Source of the DNA: Pelotomaculum sp. UBA3103
GTDB taxonomy: Bacteria > Bacillota > Desulfotomaculia > Desulfotomaculales > Pelotomaculaceae
DNA length: 19,704 bases
Assembly (NCBI GenBank): GCA_002365855.1
Contig: DFAP01000009.1
Location: 1 to 19,704, forward strand
Direction: 5' to 3'
Of the stretch, positions 7,047-13,836 are shown piece after piece. The notes beneath the pieces were generated by a model. The model worked only from the letters and a program-made list of their open reading frames with translations, was not told the DNA's origin and searched no databases. Numbering within the stretch: position 1 is the stretch's first letter; each line of letters begins with the position of its first letter. A program made the position numbers and the translations under genes.

Positions 7047-9029
7047 ATGAAAAGGATTGGTCTTTTCGTTTGCTGGTGCGGCTCCAACATCGGCGGAGTG
7101 ATCGATGTGCCAAAAGTCGTCCAGGAAGCGGGTAATTTCCCAGGAGTCGTTTACGCCACTGATTACAAATATATGTGTTCAGAACCGGGCCAGGATACAA
7201 TAATTAAGGCTATTAAGGAACATAACCTGGACAGGGTGGTCGTGGCCTCATGTACACCAAGGCTGCACGAACCGACCTTCCGTAAAACAATAGCCAAGGC
7301 CGGACTGAACCCTTATATGTTTGAGATGGCAAACATACGCGAACAGTGTACCTGGGTTCACTCTGATGATAAAGAGGGCGCCACCAAGAAAGCGGTCGCC
7401 CTTATCAAAAGAGCCCTGGCAAAGGTTTCCAAGGTGGAACCCCTGTTTGAATCGTATATCCCAATCACCAAAAAGGCGCTTGTTATAGGCGGCGGGATCG
7501 CCGGCATGCAGGTTGCCATAGATATTGCCGACGCAGGCCACCAGGTGATCCTGGTAGAAAGGGAGCCAACCATAGGCGGGAAAATGGCCATGCTGGACAA
7601 GACCTTTCCCACCCTTGACTGCTCCGCCTGAATAAGCACGCCAAAGATGGTTGCTGCGGCGCAGCATCCTAACATTAAGTTAATGACCTACTGTGAAGTA
7701 ACAGATGTAAGCGGTTACATCGGCAACTTTGAAGTTACAATTAAGCAGAAGCCCCGATATGTTGACCATGTCAAGTGCACCGGTTGCGGCACCTGTACGG
7801 AAAAATGCCCTACCAAAGTGCCCAGCGAATACGACCTCGGGATCGGCAACAGGAAATGCATTTACATCGACTTTCCCACGGCCGTACCGAGCAAACCACT
7901 GATAGATGCTGAAAACTGCCGTTACTTTAAAACAGGAAAGTGCGGTGTCTGTAAAAAAATCTGTCCTACCGGCGCCATTGATTTCGATCAAAAAGAAGAA
8001 TTCATCCAGGAAAAAGTAGGAGCCATTGTGATGGCTACCGGATTTGATCTCTTTAACTGGGATGAAGCATACGGCGAATACGGATATGGCCGCTTTAAGG
8101 ATGTTATAACAGGTCTTCACTTTGAGCGTATGTCAAACGCTTCCGGCCTGACCGGGGGTAAAATTATCCGCCCCTCTGATGGTAAAGAACCTAAATCGGT
8201 GGTATTTATCAAGTGTGTCGGTTCCAGGGACGAGGCTAAAGGCAAGGAGTACTGTTCCCGCGCCTGTTGTATGTACACAGCCAAGCACGCCCACCAGGTA
8301 ATTGATAAGATTGAAGGCTCCAGCGCGTATATCTTTTACATGGACGTACGTACGCCAGGTAAAGCCTATGATGAATTTTACCGGCGCACGGTTGAGGAAG
8401 GAGCGCAGTATATCCGGGGCCGGGTTTCTAAGATATACCAGTCTGGTGACAAGCTGATAGTTATGGGCGCCGATACTCTGCTGGGCAGGCAAGTAACAGT
8501 GGAGGCTGACTTGGTTGTGCTGGCCACAGCCATGATCCCGAGTGAAGGTTCGGACATAATAGCTCAGATGGTTGGCTGCCAGACAGATAAAAATGGTTTC
8601 TACCAGGAAGCCCACCCAAAATTAAGACCTGTTGAAACAATGACCGGCGGTTTATTCCTGGCAGGCGCCTGCCAGGGCCCGAAGGATATCCCGGATACGG
8701 TATCCCAGGCCAGCGGCGCGGCGGTTAAAGTAGTCGCCATGTTCTCCAAGGACGAGCTGGCCGCTGACCCGATGATCACCGAGATTAACGAAAATTTATG
8801 CTCCGGTTGTCTTGTGTGCAAGGGTGTTTGTCCTTACAAGGCAATTGAAGAAAAGACCATCACTGAACGGATTGGCGGCAAACCCGTGGAGCGGGTGGTT
8901 GCCAGTGTGAATACTGCTCTTTGTCAGGGTTGCGGGAATTGCACCGTTGCCTGCCGGGCCGGTGCCGCAAACCTGAAGGGATTCACTAACCAACAAGTGC
9001 TTGCGGAGGTGGACACCCTGTGTCGATAG
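7047..9029 (+). CDS. hdrA: Heterodisulfide reductase subunit A, selenoprotein (in-frame TGA, Sec195)
   Basis: Read through TGA 7629-7631, the frame gives 660 residues, the usual HdrA length. Read literally, it would be a 194-aa and a ~460-aa fragment in the same frame with no other damage. Motifs: CWCG near residue 9; FAD-binding GGGIAG at 148-153; the family stretch [15 protein letters not shown], with the TGA at the second Cys; ferredoxin motif Cys244/247/250/254 and Cys291/299/302/306; Cys390, 403, 407 and 408, whose spacing (13, 4, 1) matches the atypical cluster of methanogen HdrA; C-terminal ferredoxins Cys585/588/591/595 and Cys626/629/632/636. HdrA holds the flavin that bifurcates electrons between ferredoxin and HdrCB. 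The start is ATG 7047, after GGGAG. The end overlaps flxD by 10 bases. Confidence 0.93.
7649..7669 (+). promoter_or_regulatory. Candidate bacterial SECIS hairpin in hdrA
   Basis: GGTTGCTGC (7649-7657) pairs with GCAGCATCC (7661-7669): eight pairs and one T-T mismatch around loop GGC. The loop begins 26 nt after the TGA, inside the usual 16-37 nt window for SelB-dependent SECIS. It has G in its first positions, as the bacterial consensus wants. The 5' arm GGTTGC is the same as in the E. coli fdhF SECIS. Confidence 0.8.
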
Positions 9030-9451
9030 CGACTGAATTTAATCCGATAATAGTTGGTTTTAACTGTAACTGGTGCAGTTACGCGGGCGCCGACCTGGCC
9101 GGGGTCAGCCGGATGAAATATCCCGCCAATGTGCGGGTCATCCGAGTACCATGTTCCGGCCGGGTAAATCCGTCGTTTGTTTTAAGAGCCTTCCAGAAAG
9201 GCGCTGACGGCGTACTGGTCTCAGGGTGACACCCGGGGGACTGCCACTATTCTAGTGGCAATTATTTCACACGGAGACGCTACCTGTTGTTAAAGCGGCT
9301 GCTTGAATATGTCGGCTTTGAACCGGGCCGCTTCCAGGCGCGCTGGATATCCGGTTCTGAAGGGGCTAAATTTACAACAACGATCAAGGATATGACAGAA
9401 AAAATAAAATCCCTGGGTCCTAATAAAAAGATGAGGGATGATATCTTATGA
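9020..9451 (+). CDS. flxD: FlxD/MvhD-type electron-transfer subunit, selenoprotein (in-frame TGA, Sec70)
   Basis: Read through TGA 9227-9229, the frame gives 143 residues, the full length of the MvhD/FlpD family (Pfam FlpD). Otherwise it would stop at 69. The family motif GCHPGDCHY is present with its first Cys replaced by the TGA (residue 70), and Cys75 follows. Other conserved cysteines are Cys16, Cys19 and Cys45, which with the TGA position make up the 2Fe-2S/redox region of MvhD. After the TGA the text continues in frame to TGA 9449-9451 with no other stop. The family hands electrons from a hydrogenase, formate dehydrogenase or Flx module to HdrA. It starts at GTG 9020, 7 nt after GGAGG, overlapping hdrA by 10 bases. 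Its stop overlaps the next ATG (ATGA). Confidence 0.92.
9242..9260 (+). promoter_or_regulatory. Candidate SECIS hairpin in flxD (atypical loop)
   Basis: A perfect 8-bp stem TGCCACTA (9242-9249) / TAGTGGCA (9253-9260) encloses loop TTC. The loop begins 20 nt after the TGA, an allowed distance. It lacks the guanine normally found at the start of bacterial SECIS loops. Opening the top two pairs does not bring one in. Confidence 0.6.
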
Positions 9452-10410
9452 TGGACGTTATTCAGCAGCTGAGGGAGCAGGCCAAAAAGCTCCTGGAGGA
9501 GAAAAAAGTTGATTTGGTAATCGGTTTTGGCCAGGGAACGGAGTTAGCCCGGACCACACCAGTCTTTATCGACAGCCCCGAGGGTGTGTCCAAACTGACC
9601 TGGGGACCGTTCTGCGCCAATAATCTCGCTAAATACCTGACTGATTACAAAAATGCGCCAGGCAATATAGCTGTTGTGGTTAAAGGTTGTGATTCCAGGT
9701 CTATCAACAGGCTGTTGGATGACAACCAGATCAGCCGGGATAAAGTAGTGATAATCGGAGTTCCCTGCTCAGGCCAACTTGAATGGCAAAAGGTTTCGGC
9801 AGAGATTAAGCCTGGCGCCAGCCTGAAAGAAGTTGTTGATAATGGAGACAGTGTTTCTGTCAAGACCGATGCGGGCGATTATAAGTTTGACAAGAAAGAC
9901 TACCTGCTGCACAGGTGTCTGGTCTGTGAAAATCCAAACCCGGTAGTGTCGGACTTGACCATCGGCAAAGAGCAGCCGGTCAAAAACTATGAAGATCGCT
10001 TCGCTGAAGTGCAGGCGCTTGAGCAGATGAGCACAGAGGAGAAAAACGCATACTGGGACAAGCAGTTCAGCCGCTGCCTGCGATGTTACGCTTGCCGCAA
10101 CGTTTGCAGCGTATGTACCTGTCAGACCTGTGTATTTGACCAGATGCTGCCCATGTGGGTCTCAAAAAGGACCAACCTATCCGAGAACACGGCATTCCAT
10201 CTTACCAGGGCTTTCCACGTAGCCGGGCGCTGCGTTGACTGCGGGGAATGCGACCGCGTCTGCCCCATGGATATCCCGCTTCGCAAGCTGAACCAAAAGA
10301 TCCACAAAGATCTTGGTGACTTATTCGAGTCACCAACGCCGGGCACAAAACCGGGATTGGTTTCGCCGCTGGGTGAGTTCTCGCCTGGTGATCCTGAGGA
10401 GTTTATGTAA
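9448..10410 (+). CDS. flxC: FlxC-like 4Fe-4S electron-transfer subunit
   Basis: A cytoplasmic iron-sulfur protein of 320 residues. The N-terminal half (about 1-160) resembles the FrhB/hydrogenase-beta-like region seen in Flx and similar oxidoreductases, with VVKGCDSRSINRLL near residue 80. The middle has an unusual Cys-rich run: eight Cys between 210 and 228. A 4Fe-4S ferredoxin motif follows at Cys262, 265, 268 and 272. It probably carries electrons between the FAD/NAD(P) subunit FlxA and FlxD. The FlxC name follows the Desulfovibrio flxABCD-hdrABC layout in reverse order, so the letter assignment between this gene and the next is inferred. It is translationally coupled to flxD through an ATGA overlap. 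Confidence 0.8.
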   Translation: MMDVIQQLREQAKKLLEEKKVDLVIGFGQGTELARTTPVFIDSPEGVSKLTWGPFCANNLAKYLTDYKNAPGNIAVVVKGCDSRSINRLLDDNQISRDKVVIIGVPCSGQLEWQKVSAEIKPGASLKEVVDNGDSVSVKTDAGDYKFDKKDYLLHRCLVCENPNPVVSDLTIGKEQPVKNYEDRFAEVQALEQMSTEEKNAYWDKQFSRCLRCYACRNVCSVCTCQTCVFDQMLPMWVSKRTNLSENTAFHLTRAFHVAGRCVDCGECDRVCPMDIPLRKLNQKIHKDLGDLFESPTPGTKPGLVSPLGEFSPGDPEEFM

Positions 10411-10424
10411 AAGGAGGTGCTGAG

Positions 10425-11468
10425 ATGGAATCAAGAGTTGTTAACAAAGGACAAATTTCTGAATTACTAGATAAGTTGGCGAAGGACTATAACCTGATAG
10501 CGCCGATAAAGGAAGAAACAATGACTCTGTTCAGAAGGGTATCCGGCGCTCAGGATGTCCTATTAGACTATAACAATTCAGATATTTCTCCTAAAGGATG
10601 TTTCTTGCCACAAAATGAAAAAACATTTTCTTACATGTACACTGGCGACACCCTGGAGATCAATAAACCAGAGGGGGTACAGAAAACTGTACTATTCGGA
10701 GCGCGCCCCTGCGACATCAAGGCTATTCTAACGTTTGATCCGGTGTTCGAAGGTGTAAAGTTTGGTGACGAATACTACTCCAACAAGCGAAAAAGCACTG
10801 TAATCATAGGATTGAGCTGTTCAAAAGTTCTCAGCACCTGCTTCTGCTATGCTATGGGAGGCGGGCCATGTGACGGAACAGGTTCGGATTTATTGTTAAC
10901 CGAGATCGGTGACAAATATTATGTAGAGGTTAATACAGAAAAAGGCAAGGCACTGGTGGACGCTTACAGCCAGATCTTCAGCAGCCAGGGTGCGGAACAG
11001 CTAGCCAAGGACAAGGAAGAACTGGCGAAAAAGCTGTCCGGCGAATTTGTCAGGAAAGTTGACCTGACAGGCGTAAAGGAAGTCCTCGACGGTAACTTTG
11101 AACTGCCGTACTGGGACGGCGACAACGCCAAGAAATGCATTGGCTGCGGGACCTGTACCTATGTATGCCCGACCTGCCACTGCTTTGACATATTCGACTA
11201 CCCCACCGGTGACTTTACCGGTGACCGTCTTCGCTGCTGGGACTCCTGCATGTTTCCGGAATATACGCTCGAGGCCGGCGGACATAACCCACGCCCGACC
11301 AGAAAAGAGCGGATTCGCAACCGCTTCATGCATAAGATTAAATACCACCTCGACCGTTATAACATGGTCGGCTGCGTGGGATGCGGACGCTGTGTCAACA
11401 AGTGTCCGGTCAATATCGATATCACCAAAATTATCAATGACTTGAAGGAGGTGGCGCAGAATGTCTAA
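10425..11468 (+). CDS. flxB: FlxB-like 4Fe-4S dicluster subunit (AsrA/sulfhydrogenase-beta family)
   Basis: A protein of 347 residues with the layout of anaerobic sulfite reductase subunit A and hydrogenase HydB proteins. GARPCDIKA (Cys96) and GLSCSKVLSTCFC lie in the N-terminal half. Two cluster motifs follow: Cys238/241/244/248, with extra Cys251 and 253, and Cys317/320/323/327. It should relay electrons from the flavin subunit encoded next. The ribosome site AAGGAGGTG (10411-10419) lies 5 nt before ATG 10425. The end overlaps flxA by 8 bases. AsrA itself is less likely, because no asrC lies nearby and the operon carries hdrCBA and flxD. Confidence 0.84.
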   Translation: MESRVVNKGQISELLDKLAKDYNLIAPIKEETMTLFRRVSGAQDVLLDYNNSDISPKGCFLPQNEKTFSYMYTGDTLEINKPEGVQKTVLFGARPCDIKAILTFDPVFEGVKFGDEYYSNKRKSTVIIGLSCSKVLSTCFCYAMGGGPCDGTGSDLLLTEIGDKYYVEVNTEKGKALVDAYSQIFSSQGAEQLAKDKEELAKKLSGEFVRKVDLTGVKEVLDGNFELPYWDGDNAKKCIGCGTCTYVCPTCHCFDIFDYPTGDFTGDRLRCWDSCMFPEYTLEAGGHNPRPTRKERIRNRFMHKIKYHLDRYNMVGCVGCGRCVNKCPVNIDITKIINDLKEVAQNV

Positions 11469-12303
11469 TCCTACTGCTCTGACGCCATATCCGGCGACCA
11501 TAACCAAAATTGACGTTGAAGCCAGCGACACTAAAACTTTCACGGTAGTGTTTGACGATCCTGAAATCATGGAGAATTTTGGCAACCAGCCGGGACAGGT
11601 CTGTATGCTGTCGGCGTTTGGCGAGGGTGAATCTACTATCTCCATTACCTCATCGCCGACCAGGGGTAAATTCCTTGAATTTTGCGTTAGAAGAGTCGGC
11701 CGGTTGACAAGTGTCCTGCACCAGATGGAAGTAGGCCAAAAAATCGGTGTGCGCGGCCCATACGGTAACGGGTTCCCATACGAAACAATGAAAGGCAAGG
11801 ACCTGTTTTTTGTGGGGGGCGGTTCTGCCCTTGCGCCCATCCGTTCCTTGATCGACTACGCCCTTTCCGAGCAGTACCGGAGTGACTACGGCAAGGTTGA
11901 GATCCTCTACGGGGCGCGCTCAATGGACGATATATTATTTAAGAGTGACCTGGCCGAGCGCTGGCCGAAGATACACAACACAGGAATTTATACCACCATC
12001 GACCGTGAGGAAGAGGGCTGGAAAGGCCATGTGGGCTTCGTTCCAAGCTACGTGGAAGAGGTCGCGCCTTCCCCGGAAAATAAAATTGCCATTGTCGCGG
12101 GACCACCGATCATGATCAAGTTCACACTGCCAGTTTTTGCGAAACTCGGTTTTAAGGACGATCAGATTATAACCACCCTGGAAATGAGGATGAAGTGCTG
12201 CCTCGGCAAGTGCGGCCGTTGCAACATCGGCTCCAAGTTTATCTGTGTTGACGGGCCGGTTTTCAGCCTGGCCCAGCTGAAACAGATGCCGCAGGAGTAT
12301 TAA
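11461..12303 (+). CDS. flxA: FlxA-like FAD/NAD(P)-binding oxidoreductase with 2Fe-2S site
   Basis: A protein of 280 residues of the AsrB/sulfhydrogenase-gamma/PyrK-like ferredoxin-NADP reductase superfamily. The FAD domain (about 1-100) shows RRVGRLTSVLHQ and GPYGNGFP. The NAD(P) domain begins GGGSALAPIRSL (about 120-131) and includes LYGARSMDDILF. The C-terminal Cys246/247, 251, 254 and 262 match the 2Fe-2S site of the family. It is the expected entry point for NADH or NADPH electrons to the Flx-Hdr complex. The cofactor preference cannot be read from the sequence. The start is ATG 11461 with AAGGAGGTGG at 11444-11453. It is the last gene of the operon, before a strong terminator. Confidence 0.9.
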   Translation: MSNPTALTPYPATITKIDVEASDTKTFTVVFDDPEIMENFGNQPGQVCMLSAFGEGESTISITSSPTRGKFLEFCVRRVGRLTSVLHQMEVGQKIGVRGPYGNGFPYETMKGKDLFFVGGGSALAPIRSLIDYALSEQYRSDYGKVEILYGARSMDDILFKSDLAERWPKIHNTGIYTTIDREEEGWKGHVGFVPSYVEEVAPSPENKIAIVAGPPIMIKFTLPVFAKLGFKDDQIITTLEMRMKCCLGKCGRCNIGSKFICVDGPVFSLAQLKQMPQEY

Positions 12304-12332
12304 ACCTCAACGCAAGTTAACGATTGAATAAA

Positions 12333-12367
12333 AAAATTAAACACCGGGTTTACCGGTGTTTAATTTT
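12333..12367. terminator. Strong bidirectional terminator between flxA and the convergent membrane-protein gene
   Basis: A 15-bp perfect stem has arms at 12333-12347 and 12353-12367 and a 5-nt loop. An A-run precedes it (12330-12336) and a T-run lies in its 3' arm. It is placed between two converging genes and should act on both strands. Confidence 0.88.
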
Positions 12368-12375
12368 ACTCTGTT

Positions 12376-12768
12376 TCAGGATAATCCTACCCCGACCATT
12401 CCGCCAAATGCACCCGAAAATGTGACAATGAGAAATTTGTAGATTATTCCCAATGACGCCAGCCCAGGTGCAAACAGACCTGCCAACAGCCATACGATAA
12501 GAAAGAACAGCAGGCCAACCGCCAGCCCGTTGTATAAACCTTTGTTCCCAGCCTCTTTGCCGGCGGCCATGGAGCCCGCTAAAGAGCTTGCGGCGAGGAT
12601 GACGGCTGCTATCCAGGGGATGCCAAGATCTGTAATGGAAGAAAAGTGGTAAACAATACCGGCTGTTATACTTAGCAGTAGTGAAGTAAGCAGTGTTAGT
12701 AAAGTACCTTTTATTACTGCGTTGATTTTAAATATATTCGTCAAATGGTCCTTGCTTATTGAAGGCAT
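12376..12768 (-). CDS. TIGR04086-family (YrzE-like) membrane protein
   Basis: A protein of 130 residues with four hydrophobic segments (about 18-42, 48-70, 80-100 and 104-128), rich in Gly and Ala, with the second and third joined by AGKEAGNKGLYNG. This matches the TIGR04086 membrane-protein family of Clostridia and Bacilli, whose function is unknown. The start ATG (12768 on the minus strand) lies 5 nt after a strong ribosome site AAGGGGGTG (complement at 12774-12782). It is a single-gene unit that converges on the hdr-flx operon. Confidence 0.8.
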   Translation of the reverse strand: MPSISKDHLTNIFKINAVIKGTLLTLLTSLLLSITAGIVYHFSSITDLGIPWIAAVILAASSLAGSMAAGKEAGNKGLYNGLAVGLLFFLIVWLLAGLFAPGLASLGIIYKFLIVTFSGAFGGMVGVGLS

Positions 12769-12882
12769 TGCAACACCCCCTTAAATTAATTATAATTATT
12801 TTTATGTAACTAGTTATAATATATGACATAAAACACCCTTTACAGGGATGTATTTTAATTTAGTGACAGACAGGATAATGAT

Positions 12883-13107
12883 TTATTCCTTTTTGGAAGG
12901 AGTACGTCTTTTTGCGACCACAGATTTTTTATGGCGCATTTCTGGCATCGTATCAGGTACAACCTGTGCCGGGGCATTATCGTTAAAAAAAGTTTGCTCA
13001 AGCTTACCGTCCAGGTTAATCATTGTGGCCGATCCTGTTTTTTCTCTTACAAAATTATTTCCAATACTAAACTTAGCCAGAATTAAATTCCCCCTTATAT
13101 ATATCAT
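12883..13107 (-). CDS. Possible small hypothetical protein
   Basis: I do not recognise this protein. The frame encodes up to 74 residues from ATG 13107, hydrophilic and ending in a basic tail (KRRTPSKKE). A good ribosome site AAGGGGG (complement at 13090-13096) lies inside that reading and would fit a start at ATT 13083 or CTG 13080, giving about 65 residues. An ATG at residue 29 is a third option. There is no membrane segment and no Cys. The overlapping plus-strand frame lacks a ribosome site. It could be a real small gene or chance. Confidence 0.35.
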   Translation of the reverse strand: MIYIRGNLILAKFSIGNNFVREKTGSATMINLDGKLEQTFFNDNAPAQVVPDTMPEMRHKKSVVAKRRTPSKKE

Positions 13108-13135
13108 TGAGTTTTAATCCAATATAGTCTATTAT
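13107..13135 (+). promoter_or_regulatory. Candidate sigma-A promoter for copZ and the queuosine genes
   Basis: TTGAGT (13107-13112) and TATTAT (13130-13135) have the ideal 17-bp spacer. They match four of six and five of six consensus positions. The leader to the CopZ-like start would be about 65 nt. Confidence 0.5.
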
Positions 13136-13207
13136 GTGCCAACCCTTTTCTAAGTATATCGTTTTTAAGCATCGGGAAGATTAAAAAACCAAAAAGGGGT
13201 GGAAAAT

Positions 13208-13417
13208 TTGGAAGACATCATTTTAAAGGTTGAAGGTATGAGCTGCAGCCACTGTAAGGCTGCGGTAGAAAAGGCTCTTAAAGCAACCCCAGGTGTATAT
13301 GAAGCAGTTGTAGATTTGTCTAAGAAAACTGTTTCAATTTCACACGATCCTGTTCTGGCTGACCATGGACTCCTGGCTAAAGCGATAAACGATGCAGGAT
13401 ATGATGTTGTTGGTTGA
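13208..13417 (+). CDS. CopZ-like heavy-metal-associated (HMA) domain metallochaperone
   Basis: A single HMA domain of 69 residues with the metal site GMSCSHC near residues 11-17 and a GYDVVG end. Its usual role is binding Cu(I) in the cytoplasm and handing it to a CopA ATPase. No copA or csoR gene is visible nearby. I chose TTG 13208 because the ribosome site AAAAGGGGTGG (13192-13202) overlaps the earlier GTG at 13199. The queD start lies 20 bp after the stop, with its own ribosome site in the gap, so co-transcription with the queuosine genes is likely although there is no known functional link. Confidence 0.85.
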   Translation: MEDIILKVEGMSCSHCKAAVEKALKATPGVYEAVVDLSKKTVSISHDPVLADHGLLAKAINDAGYDVVG

Positions 13418-13437
13418 AAGCAGAGGAGGCGCATGAA

Positions 13438-13836
13438 ATGTATGAGTTAACGGTCCGCACGAGTTTTGCTGCAGCTCACTATTTAAAAGACCACGATGGA
13501 CCTTGTGCTCGGATGCACGGTCACACCTGGCAGGTGGAAGTAACTCTGAAGGGTGGAAAACTTGACCATAGAGGGATGCTGTTAGATTTTCAAAAAGTTA
13601 AAAATTTAATTAAGACAATAGTGGAGGATTTGGATCACCAGTGTCTAAATGAACTGGAGCCTTTTAATAGCGGCGGAGAAAAGAGCCCAACCGCGGAAAA
13701 CCTGGCCAGATATATTTATGAACGTTTAGAACCTGAAATTAATAACCAGGAGCATAGTTCCCACGTTGCCCTGGTTCGTGTCTGGGAATCACCTGACGCG
13801 TCAGCATCCTTCATGAGGTTGGAGGGAACGGTTTGA
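13438..13836 (+). CDS. queD: 6-carboxy-5,6,7,8-tetrahydropterin synthase QueD
   Basis: A protein of 132 residues of the PTPS/QueD family. It converts 7,8-dihydroneopterin triphosphate to 6-carboxytetrahydropterin in queuosine/preQ0 synthesis. The zinc histidines are His14 (AAAHYL), His27 and His29 (HGHTW). Catalytic Cys23 (GPCARMHGH) is present, followed by DLDHQCLNEL, PTAENLARYIYERL and VRVWESPDASASF. Cys23 separated from HGH by three residues is the QueD arrangement. I chose ATG 13438, 8 nt after GAGGAGG (13423-13429). The earlier in-frame codon at 13414 lies inside the previous gene. It overlaps queC by 4 bases (TTGA). Confidence 0.94.
   Translation: MYELTVRTSFAAAHYLKDHDGPCARMHGHTWQVEVTLKGGKLDHRGMLLDFQKVKNLIKTIVEDLDHQCLNELEPFNSGGEKSPTAENLARYIYERLEPEINNQEHSSHVALVRVWESPDASASFMRLEGTV

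Larger units (their letters stand above)
12769..13207. other. Intergenic region between the membrane-protein gene and the CopZ-like gene
   Basis: Most of these 439 bases are AT-rich. They hold a 10-bp palindrome TAACTAGTTA (12807-12816) inside a wider inverted repeat TTTATGT (12801-12807) / ACATAAA (12826-12832), probably in the promoter zone of the minus-strand gene. They also hold a possible small minus-strand ORF (12883-13107) and a promoter candidate for the plus-strand cluster (13107-13135). Confidence 0.5.

Noticed and set aside
7629..7631. hdrA as a pseudogene or two separate genes split by a stop codon
   Set aside because: The frame continues with no shift, the TGA sits at a conserved Cys codon, a SECIS-like hairpin follows, and no ribosome site precedes the ATG at 7647. 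The same pattern recurs in flxD.
8133..8615. 160-aa minus-strand frame opposite hdrA
   Set aside because: It lies wholly inside hdrA, has no recognisable domain, and has no ribosome site of note.
9227..9229. flxD as a truncated 69-aa protein followed by a 218-bp gap
   Set aside because: The region after the TGA encodes the rest of the MvhD/FlpD domain in frame and ends with a coupled ATGA junction to flxC.
11001..11840. 279-aa minus-strand frame opposite flxB and flxA
   Set aside because: The plus strand encodes clear 4Fe-4S and FAD proteins. The minus frame has no ribosome site or recognisable domain and is an antisense shadow of codon-biased genes.
12848..13117. Plus-strand 89-aa frame
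   Set aside because: No proper ribosome site; it overlaps the minus-strand candidate and looks like its antisense shadow.
13110..13207. A preQ1 riboswitch before the queuosine cluster
   Set aside because: I looked for the short preQ1-I hairpin plus A-rich tail and for preQ1-II features in the copZ leader and found no convincing match.
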